Notes: generated by a model from the sequence alone, not told the origin. 64,000 bases of DNA from Cordilura impudica (GCA_963682025.1 OY821521.1:57257408-57321407), one strand, 5' to 3'. Shown: positions 1-11,735, counted from the first letter of the stretch. Numbers and translations are program-made.

Positions 1-804
1 TGAGCATTTTCTGTTTTTCATTTACATTTTCGGTGGTGGTCAACAAAAATGTGTGTCCGTTATACACGTCATACTTGTAATCTTAGTCTAGTCTAGTGTC
101 TGACACACGTTTCACTAACATCTATTTGGAATTGTATCTAATTAATTTATATATCTTAATGGATTAGATTGTACAGTATGTTTTATTTTCTCCTCCGTAT
201 TTCAATTAATAAATATTTAGTGGATAATTTTTTAGGTGTTGAAGGGATCTACGGGATGAACATTTAATGGCATGATAATTAAAAAAGATAATTAAAAAAA
301 GACATGCAAGATTAAGAATAATTGTTGTAGTAACTTTACCATAAGACAGACTTCACATAAAAATTCATGGTAAATAGATAAAATTTTAACATTACATTCT
401 TAATTATTGTTACTAAAAAAAAACTATTACCCCTTGTGCGATTGATCGGGTTCAGCCAAAAAATTTAGTTTGATCGAACTAATGTATAACACTTTTAATT
501 ATAACATTAAAATTTCTAGAAAAAATATGAATTTTTCACAATATTGGAATGCGCAAAATTGGGTTTGGAAAATAAATGTACTTTTAATAAAAAATTGTTT
601 ACATAAACAAATATATTCAAAAAGAAAATGGCTTTTTGGTAAAAAATACTTTTTTAGAATAAATAATTTTTGCTACGAGTAGCTATTCCACATAGCGCTG
701 TCTCTACCTTCTTCCATATTTATCTTACATTACAAAAAATTATCTTTTCTATTATTAGAAAATATGAACATGCTCTCAAACCGAACAAGAAAAGAAAAAA
801 AAAA
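1..804. other. AT-rich sequence without recognised feature
   Basis: I see no coding signal, terminal repeats or RNA gene here. The 70-codon frame at 470-682 is Asn/Lys/Phe-rich as expected by chance in such AT-rich DNA. It is probably intronic or intergenic. Confidence 0.5.
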
Positions 805-1579
805 AACAAGTAAGAAATTTATAGTCGGTCTATACCGACTATATGATGCCATATACCATGCGTTCAGAGACCCTATCTCTTACGCCCAACTAATTGGATA
901 TATAAAATAAGCATAACCCAAATTTAAGTGGCATTGTTATTAATTGTTTCCCCTTTGAATATGAAAAGTTCATACCGAATGATATATTTATATGGGCACT
1001 AAATCGAAACATGGACTGATCCTGACCATATTTGGTAAAGTTCTTATTTTTTGTAAAAACATATACAAATCAAATTTGAGAAAAATCAATATCTCTGTTT
1101 TTGATAGATTTAAGTGAAGATCGGGAAGCAGCTTTATATGGGGGCTATGATTAATAATTGTCCTATAGGGTTTATTTTTGGACTAATGAGTAATTGACCG
1201 AGTTTCATACGGGACATTTGTATGGGGACTAGGTCCAAACACCGAATTTCGAATTTCGCCAATTTCAATAGCGTCCATTCTATGGCCGGTAAAAGCTTAT
1301 ATGCCAAATTTCATCAAAATATATTCATATTTGCGAACTGTAGTTTGTAGTTTGATTACAAGGTTTACATGGACACACAGACGGACAAACGTACGGACGG
1401 ATGGACGGATGGACATCGCTAAATCGACTCAGAAACTGATTCTGAAAGTGATTCTCAGAAAGTGATTCTGAGTCGATCGATATAATAAAAGATGGGTGTA
1501 GGTGAAATATTTTTCGTAGTTACAAACAGCAGCACAAAGTCATTATACCCAAGCCACATAGTGGTATAGGATATAAAAA
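805..1579 (-). mobile_element. HINE-A copy (Helentron/DINE-like), near full length
   Basis: Read on the minus strand it starts with TTTTTATATCCTATACC and ends near the palindrome and TTACTTGTTT tail of the family. The internal GGAC tetranucleotide run (about 1378-1415) and the duplicated hairpin region (1425-1480) are present. One hairpin arm is locally duplicated, with the 'gattctgaaagtgattctcagaaagtgattct' type of slip. Short open frames inside it recur in other copies and are not genes. The family has no transposase and would depend on an autonomous Helentron. Confidence 0.8.
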
Positions 1580-1636
1580 CAATACATAGTCCCGACAAAA
1601 AGTACTTTGTTTATAAAAAGTACACATTTATAAATA

Positions 1637-1997
1637 CTAGCAAATTCTAGCGCTCGAAATTTGAGTGCAGTTTCTAGGCAGCTTTATTTTTCAACTTAGC
1701 CAATTCACAAACCAACACTTTTATGGTTTATTATTATTGTGAATGAAGATAACAAAATCATTAACAAACACATTAACAATTTTAATAAAAACACACATAG
1801 CATGCATATAATTTTATGTATGTGTTAGTAGCAACTTTAAATTCAATTTACTCAAAATAAAGGAAAAAATATCTGTAAATCTGCAAAACGGCTAAAAAGA
1901 AATACCTTTCAAATAATATACGCTGGTCAAAATCGGGATAAAACGGTAGAACAAAACATCGGTCACAAGAAATCGCCTAGCCTATTAATATTATAGA
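1637..1997 (-). mobile_element. Heli-N copy (non-autonomous Helitron)
   Basis: On the minus strand it begins TCTATAATATTAATAGG and ends CTAG, with the CTCGA-loop-TCGAG hairpin (one base altered) 12-16 nt before the end. The flanking bases are A and T, as expected for Helitron insertion between A and T. About 361 bp, no coding capacity. Confidence 0.8.
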
Positions 1998-2067
1998 TAA
2001 CCTGGCACATATAGCACCTAGTTGAATGGAACTAGCCTCAAAAATAAACTTTTCACGAAAAATAATT

Positions 2068-3720
2068 TTTAATAGTACCTTCCTCATTAAAATAACATTT
2101 TCATTAAAAAGTGAATTAAAAAAAAATTTTTTTTGTCACTAAGAGTAAATTTTTCATTAAAAGTAATTTTTTCATACTTTTCATTAAATATACTTAGACG
2201 TATCATTTTCATTAAAATTAATTTTCGTTAAAAGGACATTTTCATTAAAAGCGCTTTTTCATTTAAAATACCTTTTTCATTAATGTACTTTTTAACTAAA
2301 AAAATTTTTTTTATTGAAAGTACCATTGGAAATTTCCCTTTCATTAAAAGGATTTTTTCATAAAAAGTACCTCAACATTAAAAAGTACAGTTTCCATAAA
2401 AATGTCTTTATCATTAAAAGTAAATTTTTCAATACCTTTTTCGTTAAAATTTCCATTTTCAATAAAAGTGCCTTTTTCTTTAAAATAACCTTTTTCATTT
2501 AAAACACCTTTTTCATTTAAAGTACCTTTTTCAATAAAAGTACGAGTTTTATTAAAAGGATCTTTTTCATTACAAGAGGCTTTTTCAGTTAAAGCACCTT
2601 CTTCAATAAAAGTACTTATTTTTTTAAAAGTACCGTTTTTATTAAAAGTAAATTTTTTCATTAAAGGTATGCTTTTCAATAAAAGTACATTCGTCATTAA
2701 ACGTAAAAGAAAATTTTTCCTTTAAAGTGAATTTTTCAATAAAAGTACCTATGTTAATTACCTTTTTCATTATAAGAACCTTTTTCAATTTAAGTAATTT
2801 TTTCAACAAAAGTAGCTGTTTCATTAAAAGAATCTTTTTCAGTAAAATTATTATTTTCAATAAAAGTACCTTTTTCAACGGAAGGATCTATTTCATTAAA
2901 AGTACCTTTTTCATCAAAAGTAAATTTTTCACTAAACACACCTTTTTCAGTGCAAGTACATTTTTCACTTAAAGTACCTTTCTCATTAAAAGTATTTTTT
3001 CATTAAAAGTACTTCTCATTAAAAGTACTTCTCATTAAATGTACTTCTTTCATTAAAATTCATTTCTCATTAAAAGTGACCTTTTTATTAATGGTCCATT
3101 TTTACCTTTGTAATTAAAAGTAATTTTTTCATTATATTGCATTGAAAATACTTTTCCCATTAAAAGTGCCTTTTTCATAAATACTAACTTTTCATTAAAA
3201 AAAAATTTAATTTTCATAGGTATTAAATTTTTTATTAATTTTCGTAGGTATTATTACATTTTTTTATGAACGGTCCAGTCTGCAATAACTTTTTATTTAT
3301 TAAAAGAACATTTTTTAATAAAATAACGTTTTTCAATAATAATATATTTTGTATTAAAATACTTTTATATTAAGATGTACAATTTTCATAAAAATTGATT
3401 TCTCATTTAAAGTATATTTTTCATTTAAAGTACATTCTTCATGGAAGCACTTATCTCGTTAACTGTTTTCTTTTTAATAAATAATATATATTTCATATAA
3501 AAGTACGGTTTTCTGTAAAAATAAATTATTATTAAAAGTTTTCATTAAAAGTGCGTTTGCATTAAAAGTATATTTTTCATTGAGAGCACCTTTTCCATTA
3601 TTAGCATATTTTGCCTTTAAAACAACCTTTACATTAAAAGTGCTTTTTATTAAAAGCAAGTATTCGTTAAAGCTACCGTTTTCATTTTAATAAAAATATT
3701 TTCGACCGTTTTCTTGGACT
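2068..3720. repeat. Degenerate 18-bp AT minisatellite array
   Basis: Diverged tandem units of the type TTTTTCATTAAAAGTACC fill about 1.65 kb. The 18-nt period is a multiple of three, so the minus strand reads as hexapeptide repeats of the pattern (T/V)-(F/L)-N-E-K-G over 117 codons (2344-2697), and other frames stay open too. I take these frames to be by-products of the repeat. The unit resembles the CTTAAAAAAGTACC units of the arrays at 45.5-54.9 kb. Confidence 0.85.
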
Positions 3721-3765
3721 ATGGTGGTGTTATGCACTCAAAAATCGTTACGGAAGGAACACATT

Positions 3766-3854
3766 TATACCACTATGTGCACAGGGTATAATCATTTTGT
3801 GCTGATGTTTGTAGCTATCAAAAATATTTGACCTAGACCTATTTTTTATTATGG
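3766..3854 (+). mobile_element. HINE-A 5' fragment
   Basis: Only the first 90 bp of the natural 5' end remain: the CACTATGTG element, the GGGTATAAT motif and the 'tgctgatgtttgtagc' segment. Decayed. Confidence 0.6.
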
Positions 3855-3889
3855 AACATTAGGATGTTGGTAAGGGAACGATTTTAATA

Positions 3890-4265
3890 CTAGCAGACTC
3901 CACCCTCGATATTCGAGCGCAAATTCAAGGAAATTTTATTTTTTTCATTAAATAAAGCCCTAAAAGTATGCTAATCAATTATACCCAATTCACAAATCAA
4001 CACAAAAAACAAACTCGTTTTTATTACAAATGCATTAACAAATTTAATAAACACACACATAGCATTGTATAATTTTATGTATGTGTAGGTAGCAATTTTG
4101 AATGTAATTTATTCGAAATAAGGAAAAAAATTTAAAAATCTGTAAATCTGCAAATCGGCTAAAAAGAAATACCTTTCAAATAATATACGTTTGGTGTTAA
4201 TCGGAATAAAATGGTTGAACAAAACATTGGTCACAAAAAATCGCCTAGCCTATTAATATTATAGA
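3890..4265 (-). mobile_element. Heli-N copy (non-autonomous Helitron)
   Basis: Complete copy: minus-strand start TCTATAATATTAATAGG, end CTAG, flanked by A (3889) and T (4266). It is a slightly different subfamily, sharing the 'caaattcaagg' type of variant with the copy at 58.8 kb. Confidence 0.8.
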
Positions 4266-4424
4266 TTATTATATTGATGTGAACATGAATTGAAAACGAT
4301 ATACCAAAATCAATATTTAAAAAAAACGGTTTGTTCGACACAACATAAGAAGTTCAATCTATGGTGTGAAATTAAATAAAAATGCGACTGCAGACACAAC
4401 GGTTGTTTGTAATTCTTTGTCTAA

Positions 4425-4829
4425 TTGCGTTTTCTTTTCTGATGAAAAATGTCGCATTTTATTTGTACTTTTTTCGAAAAGTGTATTTTTTTATATATTC
4501 TAAATTAAGAGAAACCTTATCTTGTACATCAATCGAAATGTATCAAAGTCGAGCCCTCGTAAATAAGAAAAAATTGCAGTCATTGCCTTCTTTCAGGTCA
4601 TAGTGTGAGAATACTTCCCCATGGTTCCCTTTATTTTAATATTTTCACCCTATGACTTCAAAGAGGATAATATTCAAAATTTTTTCCATTTTATGCACAC
4701 AGCACTTTGAGGCCTTTCGATTGATACATAAGATGGGGTTGCTCTTAATTCAGAATATATAAAAAAAATACACTTTTTGAAAAAAGTGCAAATAAAATGC
4801 GACATTTTTTGTCAGAAAGGAAAACGGCA
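4425..4829. mobile_element. Foldback MITE, PIF/Harbinger-like (copy 1)
   Basis: A 405-bp near-perfect palindrome: arms of roughly 190 bp face each other across a short centre near 4620. The outer end reads TTGCGTTTTC on the left and GAAAACGGCA rc-equivalent on the right. It is flanked by TAA and TTA, compatible with a TWA target as in PIF/Harbinger MITEs, though not an identical duplication. Same family as 22993-23390. The open frame at 4382-4603 crosses the left end and is not a gene. Confidence 0.65.
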
Positions 4830-5236
4830 TTATATACGTCTGATTACATTAGGTAACAAAAACTTAAATATTACTAATATTTTGTATTGTGGCTGACTTT
4901 GGAATAAAACTATTTCTATGGACAAGTTTTTTTTTGTTTTTTTATTGTGTTTTTTTTTCGAAAGTAGTTTCGCTATTTAGAAATAATAAATCTGGTAGTT
5001 ACAGATACGACCAAAAATCGTAGCAGCATTCTAAATGCAAAGGACAGTTATACGAAACAAAAGTTATTTTTTTTTTAATTTTATTATTTTTTATAAAAAT
5101 AAAGAATCTTATTTTCGATCTTTATCAATTTAATGATTGAGTTTGAAATTGTTCAGGCTCAAGATCAAATGTTTTTACTTTAAATAAAGCAAAAGCATTA
5201 GCACATTTGTTTCAAAAATTGATCTATATTCTGCAT

Positions 5237-5282
5237 GACAGGTTATACAGCTGTTTCGGGAAGAGTCACCAACCCTCATCAG
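5237..5282 (-). ncRNA. Hammerhead-like motif, left arm
   Basis: Minus strand: CTGATGA, GGG...CCC as possible stem II, GAAA, then CAG...CTG as stem III ending in GTC. The bases that should form stem I next to the core do not pair. It may be decayed or not a ribozyme. Confidence 0.35.
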
Positions 5283-5450
5283 TAACCAGTATACAATCAT
5301 ATTTGTTTCAAAGTTGTTCTATATTTTAGTTTGTTATATTGGAAGAGGCTTAAATAGTATAACTTTTGCTTGAATTCTCATTTGGTTTTTTTCAGCAAAT
5401 ATATATGAATTTAACTTTTTACCAAACAAAATATCTACTGCTTTTGGTTA

Positions 5451-5496
5451 CTGATGAGGGTTGGTGACTCTTCCCGAAACAGCTGTATAAACTGTC
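5451..5496 (+). ncRNA. Hammerhead-like motif, right arm
   Basis: Mirror copy of the left-arm motif: CTGATGA at 5451-5457, GAAA at 5476-5479 and the GTC triplet at 5494-5496. A15.1 pairs with U16.1 and three further stem III pairs follow. Stem I directly at the core is not supported; only a distal CTGC/GCAG pairing is possible. Confidence 0.35.
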
Positions 5497-6089
5497 ATGC
5501 AGAATATAGATCAATTTTTGAAACAAATGTGCTAATGCTTTTGCTTTATTTAAAGTAAAAACACTTGATCTTGAGCCTGAACAATTTCAAACTCAACCGT
5601 TATTTTTTTTTTTTTTTCGAACAAAATTCGAATGTTAAAAGTACGTTAAATGTTGAAATCGAGAGAGGACACATATAGCCAGCACCTATGCAAACATCAG
5701 TTCAGTTCAGTTCGCCAATATATATATATATATTCTGATAAAATTTTTAATCGCTTTTGAAATATATGAAAATCGATGCGTGTCGAAATCTAGCACACAT
5801 ACGGTGATCGCCGCTGGTATCGACTAATATTGGCTTAAGATCTAAATTATTATATACAGTGATTGACAAAAAAAATTGAATCATAAAATTAAAAACTCTT
5901 ATTAATATATAAATTTGCATGATTTGTTTATTTAAAAAAGAAAAAATAAAAAAATAAAAATACAACGCTTAAAAGTATTAATTTTAAAGCAATTGACAAA
6001 ACCTTTAATATACAATAATTGAAATTATTCCTCTATTTTTGGTTTCAATGTTTTATTGGGTATTTATTATATTTAGTAATTGCTCGTTG

Positions 6090-7222
6090 TTAGTGATATC
6101 CATTGAAATTTTTTGCCACTCTGAAGTAACTGTCTATATAAGATCTGTCTTGTTTGTTTAATTTCGTAGCCGTATTTCTCGATCTCCAATTTCTCATAGA
6201 TTTTCTATGATGATTGGGCTGGCCTTTCCAAACCACCAATTGCGTTAGACTGTAGCCATTCGGACAGAACCTTGAAGTTGTGTTTTGGGTCATTATCATG
6301 TTGGGATTTCCAAACAAGATCATTTTCTTCTCCAAGTGTGTATACATTAGAACTTGCCTTGTATCTGCTACTACGTGAATTGGATTCATTATTTGGCCAG
6401 AAATGCAATCCCATACCATAATATTGCCACCGCCAAACTTAACAGTTTTATTTGTACTAGCAAAGCCCAGCCAAAAATTCAAAATTCGAGCGTAAATTCT
6501 AGGAAATATTATTTTTTCATTCAACTTATTATTTTCAATGTTTTTTTAATCTATATAATTCATTCAAATTATTTGATTATAAATATTTGTTGAACACACA
6601 GATATAACAGCCTAAAGGTATTTGAATAATCGTGTGATATGCAATTAATATAATGAAATTCTATTGCATTACTGTCGTTATTGGTTTATGTCCAAAATTA
6701 TTTTTCAATTCAACACTGGGCTTTTCATATACAATTTTTGCAAACACATTTAACAAATTTAATAAACACACACACCATTGTATAATTTTATGTATGTGTT
6801 AGGTGGAAAGATAAAACTAAATAACTTTAAAATGTGGTATGGTCGTTGTACAAACGTTCTGCCATCATGACACCTCAAATTAAACTTGGACTCATCTGAG
6901 AAGACAACAGCATTCTAATTCCGCCTTGACCAGTTCATGTGTTTTTTAGCTAAATTTTTGCGCGGCAGAAAATTTTTCTATTAAATCAGTGATTAGTTCA
7001 CAGGACGGTAACAACCACGATGAAGACCCAATTGCGCGTCGGGAAACAGTTCGAGCACATATTACCAGTTTCAGATTGTAGCATATTTGTACATTTTTTA
7101 AACTCTCTTGCTATTAAATTATCCTGTCTTAGACTCGCTTTATGGGACTTGCCGCCTAAGTATTGAGTTGTCACCGTACCTCCTTTACGATAGTTATTGA
7201 CAATTTTGAAATTATGGCCTTA
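6090..7222 (-). pseudogene. Tc1-like transposase relic
   Basis: With frameshifts, the minus strand reads NNYRKGGTVTTQYLGGKSHK and SLRQDNLIAREFKK (N-terminal HTH region, about 7190-7090). VFSDESKFNLRCHDGRTFVQ (about 6905-6850) contains the first catalytic Asp. After the Helitron come KTVKFGGGNIMVWDCIS (about 6445), QHDNDPKH with the second Asp (about 6290) and PAQS...ENL for the third region (about 6215-6170). Stops and shifts make it non-functional. Family knowledge: Tc1 transposases cut at TIRs and insert at TA. Confidence 0.85.
6457..6800 (-). mobile_element. Heli-N copy, 5'-truncated, inside Tc1
   Basis: It retains the CTAG end (flank A at 6456) and the hairpin region, but loses the natural 5' portion beyond about 6800. 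It splits the Tc1 transposase between FVQRPYHI and KTVKFGGG. Confidence 0.65.
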
Positions 7223-7226
7223 TTAA

Positions 7227-9372
7227 CCCTTCTGGATCCCTTGGATATGTGCCCTTCCTATGATCCTTTGGGTCAATATGACCCAACATAAAAATGTAAA
7301 CAAAATTTCATATTTAATATAGGAAATTTATTTGTTTTGTGTTTTTTTTTATTTAGTATAATAAAAAATAGTGAAAAGTAAAATATATAATCCCTTCCTT
7401 AGCAATTATTAAAAAAGAAAAATATATATAAAATAAAATTAAATTTGAAATTCAGCCTTTTTTTGAAAAATAAAATAATAATTATATATTTAAAGCTAAT
7501 GTTTAAAAATTTAAGGATTTGTGTGACAATTTATGCACAATGTGATCATGTGCTCTTTGCAAATAAATTTTCTACAAGAACCTCAATTAGTGGAATGCTA
7601 ATTTGAATTCCTCCCATGTTGACAAAGAAAACACCGCTATCAATTATTTGGTAAATTACTGGGTAATGGTGTATATACTCTTATACTCTTTGTTTAGAAC
7701 ATTGCGAGGCACCTGTGAGATTATTTTGTTCTGGAATATTTTTAACAAGATTTTTTGCTGATGGTCCATGTGGCAAAACCTTTCTTCGCAAAATATGCTA
7801 ATTTATTAGCAGATATGCAAGTTCTACTGGATACAGCCTGCATCTGAAGTTTTTATTGAAATTCATATCAGTATAATATTTGAAAATAATGCAACAGGAA
7901 TCGCCCAGTCACTTCCACATTCCAGGCATATTTAGTTGTGGAATCGCAAAGTACCCAAATTTTTAAGACATATCTGGCGGGCTTTGATGGAATTTATTGC
8001 CTAAAACTGCACCGACCTCGAACTGTTCATCTACAGTAATATTTTTATGTTGATTCTAAAAAATTTTGAGCTGATTACTCCAAAACGTTTTTATCGGTGC
8101 AGTTTGTCACGAAGTCTTTTTTCTTCTCTATCTTCAGAGCTGTCAAGCCGTAGGTACTTTGATATGCTCGCAAATCGCTTAAGACTCATTGTTGCTCGGA
8201 AAATAGGTCTTCCATTTTTCCATTCCACAAGCTAGTGAGATTTTCTCCATGAGATTTATAAACTCCTGCCATTATTTGTAATCCAAGATATGCATCAAGC
8301 TCTATCGTATCAATTATTTCCATATAATTCTACACCTTTTTGATTTGCCATTTGAATCACAATATTTTTTATCTTTGGTGATATGAACAAATCGAACGAA
8401 GACTTTATATCTGTAATAATAGATGTTGCTCTTTTGGTAGGTCCAGGCTTATTCAATAAAATTTGGTTTTTTTGGTAACCTGGCTATTTGAAGTGCTGGT
8501 TGTTCTTTCCAAACTACATTTTTGTCCTCAGATAAATATGTAACTGAACTGCTGTGATCAATTTCTCCTGCAATTTCAATACTCAATTTCAATTTCCACA
8601 TCCACGCATTCACGCTATTATTTGATGATGAATATGAATCGCCTTCTGCATCGTTGTTGGGCGAAAACATTTCGTCTACATCACTATCATCAAAAATGTT
8701 ATCATCTTCGTCATTCATTATGTGATGCAAGATCACTAAGAATCTGAAGCAATTTCATTATGGAAAAGTCATATGTTAGAAATTTTGTTTTACAATACTT
8801 AGTTTTCTTCTTTGTGGCATTATGTAAAAATACTCAATTATGATGAATTACAAAAAAAAAATATATATATACATATATATATGTATGCACGCTCATCACC
8901 AAAAATTAAACTGAACTCATATCATCATAAAACAAATTTTATGAGATACGTTTGCGGGATTCTCCAAATCCCATCCACAGTTTGAGAATAATGAAATTTT
9001 GAATGAAAAAATATTCACTGAAAACGATTTTTTTGATTATTTGACTTAAAAAATGATAGATCGATGATTCTGAATGAAGATGAACTCAATTCAATTATTT
9101 TCAATAGGAAAAAAATGGTAAAGTAGAATTAAGATTGCAATATTGCTTGTTGGGTCATATTGACCCAAAGGATATTAGATGTGTGTAAATCGTTTTTTAA
9201 AATGTGGAATGGGGAGGAAAAAATTAAATTTTATTATTTTATTTTAAAAGCATAATTTTCGTCCCTGTACTCGATAAATTAAAGTTTCACGTTCATATCT
9301 TATAGTTCAAGGGAAAAATTTTGCGTTTGAAAACCAAAATTGGGTCAAATTGACCCAAGGAGTGCAGAAGGG
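7227..9372 (-). mobile_element. piggyBac-like transposon, dead
   Basis: Flanked by TTAA on both sides (7223-7226 and 9373-9376), the piggyBac target. The ends are CCCTTCTG and CAGAAGGG, followed inside by an imperfect second motif around CCTTGG and GGGTCAATNTGACCC. The element is 2146 bp and carries a transposase relic on the minus strand. It is inserted in the N-terminal part of the Tc1 transposase gene. Confidence 0.85.
7560..8736 (-). pseudogene. piggyBac-like transposase relic
   Basis: The N-terminal part is an acidic stretch (8736-8640, NDEDDNIFDDSDVDEMF). Next comes KPGPTKRATSIITDIKSS (about 8450), then ELDAYLGLQIMAGVYKSHGE (about 8300), matching the 'YAFFGILVMTAV' region of piggyBac. 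NITVDEQFE (about 8040-8020) matches the 'LTIDEQL' motif with the first catalytic Asp. Several stops and frameshifts follow and the Cys-rich C-terminus is not seen. It is close to the PGBD4 type rather than the moth element, judged from memory. Confidence 0.75.
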
Positions 9373-9634
9373 TTAATAGAATATTTCTTACAAATCCTTT
9401 TTTGCCTCTTCAAAAAGCTTTATTTTTTATAACTGCTTATCAGATCATAACATTAAAAAATTCAATTGTGTTTTTAAAAAAACATTTGAAAGAAAACGTC
9501 AGAAGCTATAAAAATATTTAAATAACGGTTAATATTTTATACACTTTCTTTCATACCATCTTCTATTTTTATTGTTTTAGTCAACTCTGGTGCAGAAACT
9601 CAAAAGTTTTCGTTGCTTTGTCATCACATAAACA

Positions 9635-10438
9635 ATTTTTATACCCTATAACACCATGTGGTTTGGGTATAATGACTTTGTACTGCTGTTTGTAACTACC
9701 AAAAATATTTGACCTAGACCCATCTTTTATTATACAGATCGACTCAGAATCACTTTCTGAGTCGATCTAGCGATGTCCGTCTGTCCGTCCGTCCGCCTGT
9801 GTGTCCATGTAAACTTTGTAATCAAACTACAGGTCGAAAATATGAATATATATTGATAAAATTTCGTATATAAACTTTCACCGACCATAGGATGAACCCT
9901 ATTGAAATTAGTGAAAATCGGTCCATGTTCAGACCTAGTCCCCATACAAATGACCCCTATGAAATTGACATAAATAGCCATAAGATTCAAATTATCATAT
10001 AGATCTTAGTAAAATTGGGTTTGATGTGTTTGTTGTATCTATTAATCAGTAGTCCAAAAATAATCCCTATTGGACAATTCTTAGTCATAGGCCACATATA
10101 GAGTTGCTTCCCGATCTTCACTTAAATCTATCAAAAAAACAAAAATATTGCACAGATTTTTCTCAAATTTGGTTTTTTATATGTTTTCAAAATATAAGTG
10201 ACTTTACCAAATATGGTCAGGATCGGTCCATTTTTTGACCTAGTCCACATAGAAATATAGCACCCGATATGAACTTTTTCATATCTGCAGCCGAAAAAAT
10301 TAATAACAATGCCACTCAAATTTGGTTTATGCTTATTTTCTATATCCAGTTAGTTGGACCGAAGAGATAGGGTTTCTAAACTATGGTATAGGGTATCGTA
10401 TGGTCGGTCTAGACCTACTATAATTTTCTTACTTGTTT
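9635..10438 (+). mobile_element. HINE-A copy, full length
   Basis: 5' end TTTTTATACCCTATA; GTCC tetranucleotide run at 9776-9792; hairpin GATCGACTCAGAA/TTCTGAGTCGATC at 9737-9769; inverted GGTATAGGGTAT at 10384-10396; terminal palindrome (one change) and CTTACTTGTTT end. No coding function. Confidence 0.85.
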
Positions 10439-10602
10439 AAAATTGTATTTTGTGTAACAAATTTGTTATCTTTCGGTAGAGAACACAGCAAAAAGTGATT
10501 TCGCAAAAAAAAAAAATATAATTTTAGGACTTAACGCGAAACTATTAATGAAAAAATTGGCAAATTTTGAATATGTAAAATTTTCCCATGTATTGTCACC
10601 CA

Positions 10603-10945
10603 CTATATATCGTGATCAAATTTGGTGTATATCTATCACTCAATCATCACTCAAAAAATTAAGGTTATAGACTGATTTATATGGTGCCTATATTAATCAA
10701 CCTCCCGATATTCACATAAGTGTAACATATTTTATTTTAATTTGCTTTGTTATGTATTTTCGGAATACATTCATATGTTACTTTACTAAACATTTTTTGG
10801 AACGGATGGATTTTAGGATTTAGGCTCAATATAGTAACCACATCCGATATTACGTTTTTTTTATTATTGTTTTTATATTCTTATCGTACTTCTTTTTATC
10901 TATATATTCATATCTTCAGTTACCAGATTGGTTGTTTCTAACTCA
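10603..10945 (+). mobile_element. Old HINE-A relic
   Basis: Strongly diverged 3' half: recognisable segments correspond to the 'tatatggtgcctat', 'cccgatattcac' and 'ccgatat' blocks of the family. Ends are not defined. Confidence 0.4.
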
Positions 10946-11019
10946 ATATACATATAGTCCAAATAGTAAAACTACTTTCTAAAACAATGAAAAAGATAAA
11001 ATCAAATTTATCAAAAAAA

Positions 11020-11735
11020 AACTTAAAGGTGGAAACACAACTGAGACGAACGACGAATTTCGCACAGCTCGACGAATTTGTCGGCAACAATTCGTTGCAT
11101 AAATTCGTCGAATGAAATACAATTACAACGAATTCACACAACAGCTGTAACGTCATTTGAAATTGCTTGTAATTTATATAAATAAATATTGGGAAAATAT
11201 GATTAAAAGCATTTTTAACTTTGTACGAAATATTACAATTGTAAACATCATGATCACGATGGTAAAAGCCTTTATTTTTGTACGGCAGCGTTTAATTTTT
11301 TAAATGTGAAAAAATTACATAAATTTTCATTAATAAATTAATTTCATGTCATTTTTGTTTACATGCTGTAGCTGATAGTGTGACCATATTTAACAAAAGG
11401 AAGCACTAAACGAAAAAGAATAAATATTGACAAAAAAATATGTAAAAGAAAATTATATAATTAAAAATTGATTTTATTTAACTTATAAGTTGTAAATAAA
11501 ATATAAAACAATTCTTAAAGAACAACTTTATTTGCTAAAACATTTGGAAAACTAAAATAAAATACTAAATAAAATAAAATAAAATACGGCAACCAATTTT
11601 TTCGTCGTTTATCGGACTACGCACTACGTATTTCTTTCGTCGCACTGATTGTGTGCATTTTCATATACACAAATGTGTCTTAATTCTGACGAAAAATTCG
11701 TCGTTATTCCGAGTTGTTTTTCCAACTTAAAACAG
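11020..11735. mobile_element. MITE with about 45-bp imperfect TIRs and ACGACGAA repeats
   Basis: The left end (CTTAAAGGTGGAAACACAACT, then ACGACGAATTTCG) and the inverted right end (TTTTAAGTTGGAAAAACAACT, then ACGACGAATTTTTCG) match over about 45 bp with gaps. The subterminal motif ACGACGAA or its complement recurs several times near both ends. I see no clear target duplication and no ORF. Superfamily unassigned; subterminal repeats suggest hAT-like transposase binding sites. Confidence 0.6.

Larger units (their letters stand above)
5137..5596. repeat. Long inverted repeat with hammerhead-like motif in each arm
   Basis: Arms 5137-5288 and 5442-5596 are nearly identical in inverted orientation, separated by about 150 bp. 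Each arm holds the same motif, described separately: CTGATGA, a short stem, CCCGAAA, then a CAG/CTG stem ending GTC. Penelope-like elements are known to carry hammerhead motifs in terminal repeats that may be inverted, so these arms could be remnants of such repeats. No coding region lies between them. Confidence 0.75.
5857..9589 (-). mobile_element. Dead Tc1-like transposon with nested insertions
   Basis: Transposase relics occur in the order expected for one minus-strand Tc1 element, separated by a piggyBac-like element (7227-9372) and a Heli-N (6457-6800). A possible TIR pair is CAGTGATTGACAAAA at 5857 and, inverted, CAGAGTTGACTAAAA ending at 9589. The left end follows a TA, but the right one does not, so the outer limits are tentative. 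Confidence 0.6.

Noticed and set aside
2344..3659. Several open frames of 60-117 codons
   Set aside because: They follow the 18-bp minisatellite on both strands, have no start context or conserved domain, and diverge with the repeat.
9730..10319. Recurring short frames (for example the FFGCRYEKVHIGCY type) in HINE-A copies
   Set aside because: The same words appear in many copies in either orientation with stops and shifts; they reflect repeat conservation, not a protein.
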